A program made the position numbers and the translations under genes. From Lentzea fradiae (lineage in GTDB: Bacteria > Actinomycetota > Actinomycetes > Mycobacteriales > Pseudonocardiaceae), in assembly GCF_900100955.1 (NCBI RefSeq), contig NZ_FNCC01000019.1, positions 1 through 64,000 of the forward strand: a stretch of DNA of 64,000 nucleotides, written 5' to 3'. The notes under the pieces are model-generated. The model had not been told where the DNA came from, ran no database searches, and worked only from the letters and a program-made list of their open reading frames with translations. Numbering within the stretch: the first letter of the stretch is position 1; each line of letters opens with the position of its first letter. This document shows, in pieces, positions 61,465-64,000 of this stretch.

Positions 61465-62463
61465 CTACTTCCCGGCCCGTCCCCGTTTCTTCTCACCGGC
61501 GATCCGCTCGGCGGCGTCACGCAGGCTGTCCGCACATCCCAGCGCCAGGTCGGCGACCACCGCGGCGCAGTGCGGGGGCACCGCCTCCAGCATCCTGATC
61601 TGCTCGTCGCCGCTGATCGTGTGGATGGCGTCGAGCCAGCGCAGCAGCGCCCGGCCGGCGTCGGTGAACCGCAGGGCCGGGTCCTGTTTGAGCGCCCGCA
61701 GCGCCGCCTCGCGGTCGTGCGCCTGGCGCGGGAAGGGCCGCCCCGTCCGGTCGCGGACCTGTCGCCACCAGCGCTCGGGCACCGGACTCTCCCCGCGCCG
61801 GACCCGTTCGCGGACGTCGCGGGCGGTACCGATGGCGATGCCCGCCGCGCTGGCGATCTCGCGCAGCGACGCGTCGGGTCTGCCCGCCAGGAACTCGACC
61901 GCGCGATTGCGCCCGGCGGCGATGTCGACCGGCCTCCTGCGCCCGTCCCTGCCGATCCGCGTGCCACCGATCAAGTGCCCGGTTCCGACAGTTGAACGCC
62001 TGCGGATCACGCCCACGGTGTCGGCCGACAGCCCGGTGCCGCGGGCGATGGACCGGTCGGAGCGGTCGGGATAGATCTCGATCAGCCGCGCGGCCGCCGC
62101 CTCGCGGTCGGCGAGCGGCAGCGGCAGGCCGTGCGCGATGTTGGCCTCCACGGCCAACGCGAAGGCGGCGTCCTCGTCACCGTCGAAGAACTCGACCTCG
62201 ATCGTGGTCCTTCCGCACAGGACGGCAGCCAGCAACCGGTGCATCCCGTCGACCACCCGCATGGTGGGCCGGTGCACGATGATCGGCGGCAGCTCGGCGT
62301 CGATGCGCGCCAGCGCCCGGACGTGCTCCAGGTTCTCCCCCGCGAGCCGCGGCGAGCAGGACCCGGCGAGCTCGTCGATCTCGATCACGGCGAACCGGTC
62401 AGCGCGGCCGTTCTCTCGTTGTCTCCGCGGCGCGGGGACGGATCCGGTGGAACCTGCCTCCAT
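61465..62463 (-). CDS. StrR/NovG-type (ParB-like N-terminal) pathway-specific activator
   Basis: 332 residues from ATG 62463; a TTG at 62487 would add eight. Neither has a good ribosome site. The N-terminal ParB-like fold has VIEIDELAGSCSPRLAGENLEHVRALA, LPPIIVHRPTMRVVDGMHRLLAAVL, VEFFDGDEDAAFALAVEANIAHGLPLPLADREAAAARLI, the pattern of StrR, NovG, Bbr and Tei15*. A helix-turn-helix follows in DRSIARGTGLSADTVGVIRRR, then a second HTH-like stretch and a C-terminal helical domain. StrR proteins activate antibiotic clusters by binding long inverted sites upstream of operons. It is the first gene of the leftward supply arm and probably activates the cluster. Confidence 0.85.
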   Translation of the reverse strand: MEAGSTGSVPAPRRQRENGRADRFAVIEIDELAGSCSPRLAGENLEHVRALARIDAELPPIIVHRPTMRVVDGMHRLLAAVLCGRTTIEVEFFDGDEDAAFALAVEANIAHGLPLPLADREAAAARLIEIYPDRSDRSIARGTGLSADTVGVIRRRSTVGTGHLIGGTRIGRDGRRRPVDIAAGRNRAVEFLAGRPDASLREIASAAGIAIGTARDVRERVRRGESPVPERWWRQVRDRTGRPFPRQAHDREAALRALKQDPALRFTDAGRALLRWLDAIHTISGDEQIRMLEAVPPHCAAVVADLALGCADSLRDAAERIAGEKKRGRAGK

Positions 62464-62689
62464 TGCCGCTGCACTCGTGTCGTCCAACTACTCAGGTCCC
62501 CTCGGCTTCAGCAGTACGTGGAGCGGTGAACTCGGGAACGCGCCGAGACCGAGCGGCTGATCACGGGCGCGAAACCACCGGGCAGTGCACTCCGGGATCC
62601 GGTCGGAAGGAACTCAGAAAGAGTCGCCGATCATCCGGGTGACCTTCCGAAGAGAACGCCGTCCCGGCAACACGAAGGCGGTTCAGAAG

Positions 62690-62710
62690 CGATCGGGCAT
62701 CGTCCGATCG
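62690..62710. repeat. Inverted repeat CGATCGG-N7-CCGATCG
   Basis: A perfect 7-bp inverted repeat with a 7-nt centre, 227 bp upstream of the regulator start. Could be an operator for the regulator gene or a weak hairpin; no transcript end is nearby. Confidence 0.35.
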
Positions 62711-63067
62711 GGATAGGTCTCCGGAAAGTCGAGATCAACAGCAGCCCCCAGTGGTGACCATCGAAATGACTCCTTATCGCTACAGAACCACAACCCCGCC
62801 ACGCATTCAAGGTCTGCCGAAGCAGTCGCCGGAGAAGTGCCGACCGCACGACACGGACTCGTCTCCGACTAACCGTCTTCCAGCCCATCGGGCCTCGCGC
62901 TCGGCGGTAGCAACGGCAGTGAGCAACTCCTACAATCACTAGCCCATCGACACGGTCCCCATAGGCCCTCCAGCCGGAGAAGCTCGACGGGCGCACCAAT
63001 TGAGCAGCGCATTTCCGCGCTTGCGCCGGCGGTTTCGCCGGGTTTGCCGGGTTGCCCCCGACGTGCG

Positions 63068-63100
63068 CGAGGGCCGCTTCCCGACCGGAAGCGGCCCTCG
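63068..63100. terminator. Strong stem-loop terminator
   Basis: CGAGGGCCGCTTCC paired with GGAAGCGGCCCTCG, a perfect 14-bp stem with a CGACC loop. It lies 59 bp beyond the stop of the leftward alpha/beta-hydrolase-like gene, which it should terminate, and insulates the cluster from the right flank. Confidence 0.8.
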
Positions 63101-63158
63101 TTCGACGGGATCGACGCCGGGGAGCTCCCCGACCGGCTGAGCGCCAGTGGGGTCGTCC

Positions 63159-64000
63159 TCAGCCCGCGTACTGCCGGTTGAACCGGGGCGGGACGAAGTC
63201 GACGAACCGGCCGTCGCCCGCGAGCCGGTTCATGGCCCTCGGCGAGACATCGGGCCAGTGGCCCGTCCGAAGTCGTTGCCACATCTGGTCGATAGCAGCC
63301 ACCTGCTCCCCGACCGTGAACGTGCAGTGCCCGGCCGTCCGCACGTACGTCTGCCGCACGAGCCCGCCGTTGCCCGCGCGGCGAGCCAGGTCCCCGTAGG
63401 AGTGCTGCTGTGCCACCGTCGAGATCTGGTCACCCAAGCCGTTGACGGTCAGGACGGGAACCCGCACGTCACCCGTGAACACGATGCCGCGCGAGAAGGC
63501 GTCGACCGCGGCGGTGTCGGCGGCGACGCGCGGAGCGGCGGACAACCGCCTCAGGTCGGACCCGAGATCCAGCCCGGCTTCGGCGTACAGGCGCAGCACC
63601 GCGAGCCGCTGAGCCGGCTCGGCCGACAGCAGCTGCCGCCCGTAGTCGACCCCGGTGTTCCAGGACGGGTTCCCGCCGGTCAGCTGTTCGATCGCGCGCC
63701 TGCTGCTCATCGCCTGGCCGATGTAGGGCAGCGGACCGCCCGCGAGCGCCAGGTACATGCCGTTCTCGATGCCCGCCGCGTCCCACCGGTCCGGCACCGG
63801 GGTGGCACTGCCGTCGGCCGCGAGCCCCCACGCCGGGAGCTGGCCGATCGCGGAGGCGAGGGCGATCCGAGCCCGCCCCTCCGCCGTGGACTGCGCACCG
63901 GCCAGCGCCGAGATCCACTGCTGCTGCGCACCCGGCACGTCCTCGGGGATCCCCGTGACGGGCAAGGCCGTGTCGCGGAACAACAGCGTCTTCAACGTGA
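63159..64000 (-). CDS. Alpha/beta-hydrolase-like protein, C-terminal part, 5' end outside window
   Basis: The frame is open through the right edge; the TTG near 63995 is an internal Leu codon, not a start. The visible ~280 residues contain a helical cap region (WDAAGIENGMYLAL, SSRRAIEQLTGGNPSWNTGVDYGRQL), then VRVPVLTVNGLGDQISTVAQQHSY, which fits the acidic-residue strand of alpha/beta hydrolases, and YVRTAGHCTFTVGEQVAAID, where GHC would be the catalytic His. The nucleophile elbow would be outside the window. Similar proteins are often secreted. Transcribed away from the right edge into a strong terminator, it is probably outside the cluster. Confidence 0.7.
   Translation of the reverse strand, partial: TLKTLLFRDTALPVTGIPEDVPGAQQQWISALAGAQSTAEGRARIALASAIGQLPAWGLAADGSATPVPDRWDAAGIENGMYLALAGGPLPYIGQAMSSRRAIEQLTGGNPSWNTGVDYGRQLLSAEPAQRLAVLRLYAEAGLDLGSDLRRLSAAPRVAADTAAVDAFSRGIVFTGDVRVPVLTVNGLGDQISTVAQQHSYGDLARRAGNGGLVRQTYVRTAGHCTFTVGEQVAAIDQMWQRLRTGHWPDVSPRAMNRLAGDGRFVDFVPPRFNRQYAG

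Larger units (their letters stand above)
62464..63158. other. Gene-free stretch upstream of the StrR-like regulator
   Basis: About 695 bp without a convincing gene; short frames here have no recognisable motif or ribosome site. It holds a 7-bp inverted repeat (62690-62710) and the terminator at 63068-63100. Likely cluster boundary and regulatory region of the StrR-like gene. Confidence 0.5.

Noticed and set aside
62631..62999. A 122-codon minus-strand frame and a 63-codon plus-strand frame in the gap
   Set aside because: No ribosome site, no recognisable motif, and codon use unlike the neighbours.

Overview
The window is GC-rich DNA with the codon bias of an actinomycete. StrR-type, TetR and LuxR regulators, a PknB-like kinase, an LTGC-type lipoprotein and large assembly-line genes point to Actinomycetota, possibly Pseudonocardiales; the family-level guess is weak. 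The main content is a hybrid NRPS/PKS cluster of about 50 kb, roughly 11.8-62.5 kb, that also carries a complete set of amino-group-carrier-protein (LysW) genes.

Left flank (1-11.7 kb): an IS3-family transposase end; a four-fold cold-shock-domain protein; a membrane Ser/Thr kinase with an extracellular CBM2-like domain; a lipoprotein; an EcsC protein; a STAND-like ATPase fused to a beta-propeller; a frame-disrupted secreted gene; a TetX-like monooxygenase with a divergent TetR regulator; a putative TIR-like-fold protein; and a secreted GDPD/PLC-like protein. None of these is obviously biosynthetic.

Cluster, leftward arm (27.46 -> 11.8 kb): an unknown protein, a BtrH-like acyltransferase, an FAAL-ACP-C-A-PCP-C-A-PCP synthetase whose first A domain carries an alanine-type signature, and a C-A-PCP-C* synthetase ending in a degenerate C domain. 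A VOC protein and a UDP-glucuronate decarboxylase-like enzyme follow. Rightward arm (27.74 -> 44.87 kb): C-C*-A-PCP synthetase, MIO-type aminomutase/ammonia-lyase, C-A-PCP synthetase, KS-AT-ACP polyketide synthase, tandem acyl-CoA dehydrogenase, GT4 glycosyltransferase and S53 peptidase.

Leftward supply, tailoring and export arm (62.46 -> 44.9 kb): StrR/NovG-type regulator, LysW carrier protein, DegT aminotransferase, sulfotransferase, APS kinase, LuxR-type response regulator without its phospho-Asp, MbtH fusion, GT2 glycosyltransferase, P450, two ABC half-exporters, then LysX, LysY, LysZ, LysK and a split transketolase. Many junctions overlap by 4 nt. Glutamate ligated to LysW would be phosphorylated, reduced to the semialdehyde, extended by two carbons by the transketolase, transaminated and released. 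This is the logic known for the 2,6-diamino-dihydroxyheptanoate precursor of the 1-azabicyclo[3.1.0]hexane unit in vazabitide, azinomycin and ficellomycin. The sulfotransferase/APS-kinase pair could activate a hydroxyl for ring closure. Together with a beta-amino acid from the MIO enzyme, an FAAL-loaded acyl starter, alanine and malonate, this suggests an acylated, possibly glycosylated peptide-polyketide. I do not recognise the exact combination. No thioesterase domain lies in the window, so the release step is open.

Right edge: a 695-bp gene-free stretch, a strong terminator, and the C-terminal part of a secreted alpha/beta-hydrolase-like gene that runs off the window.
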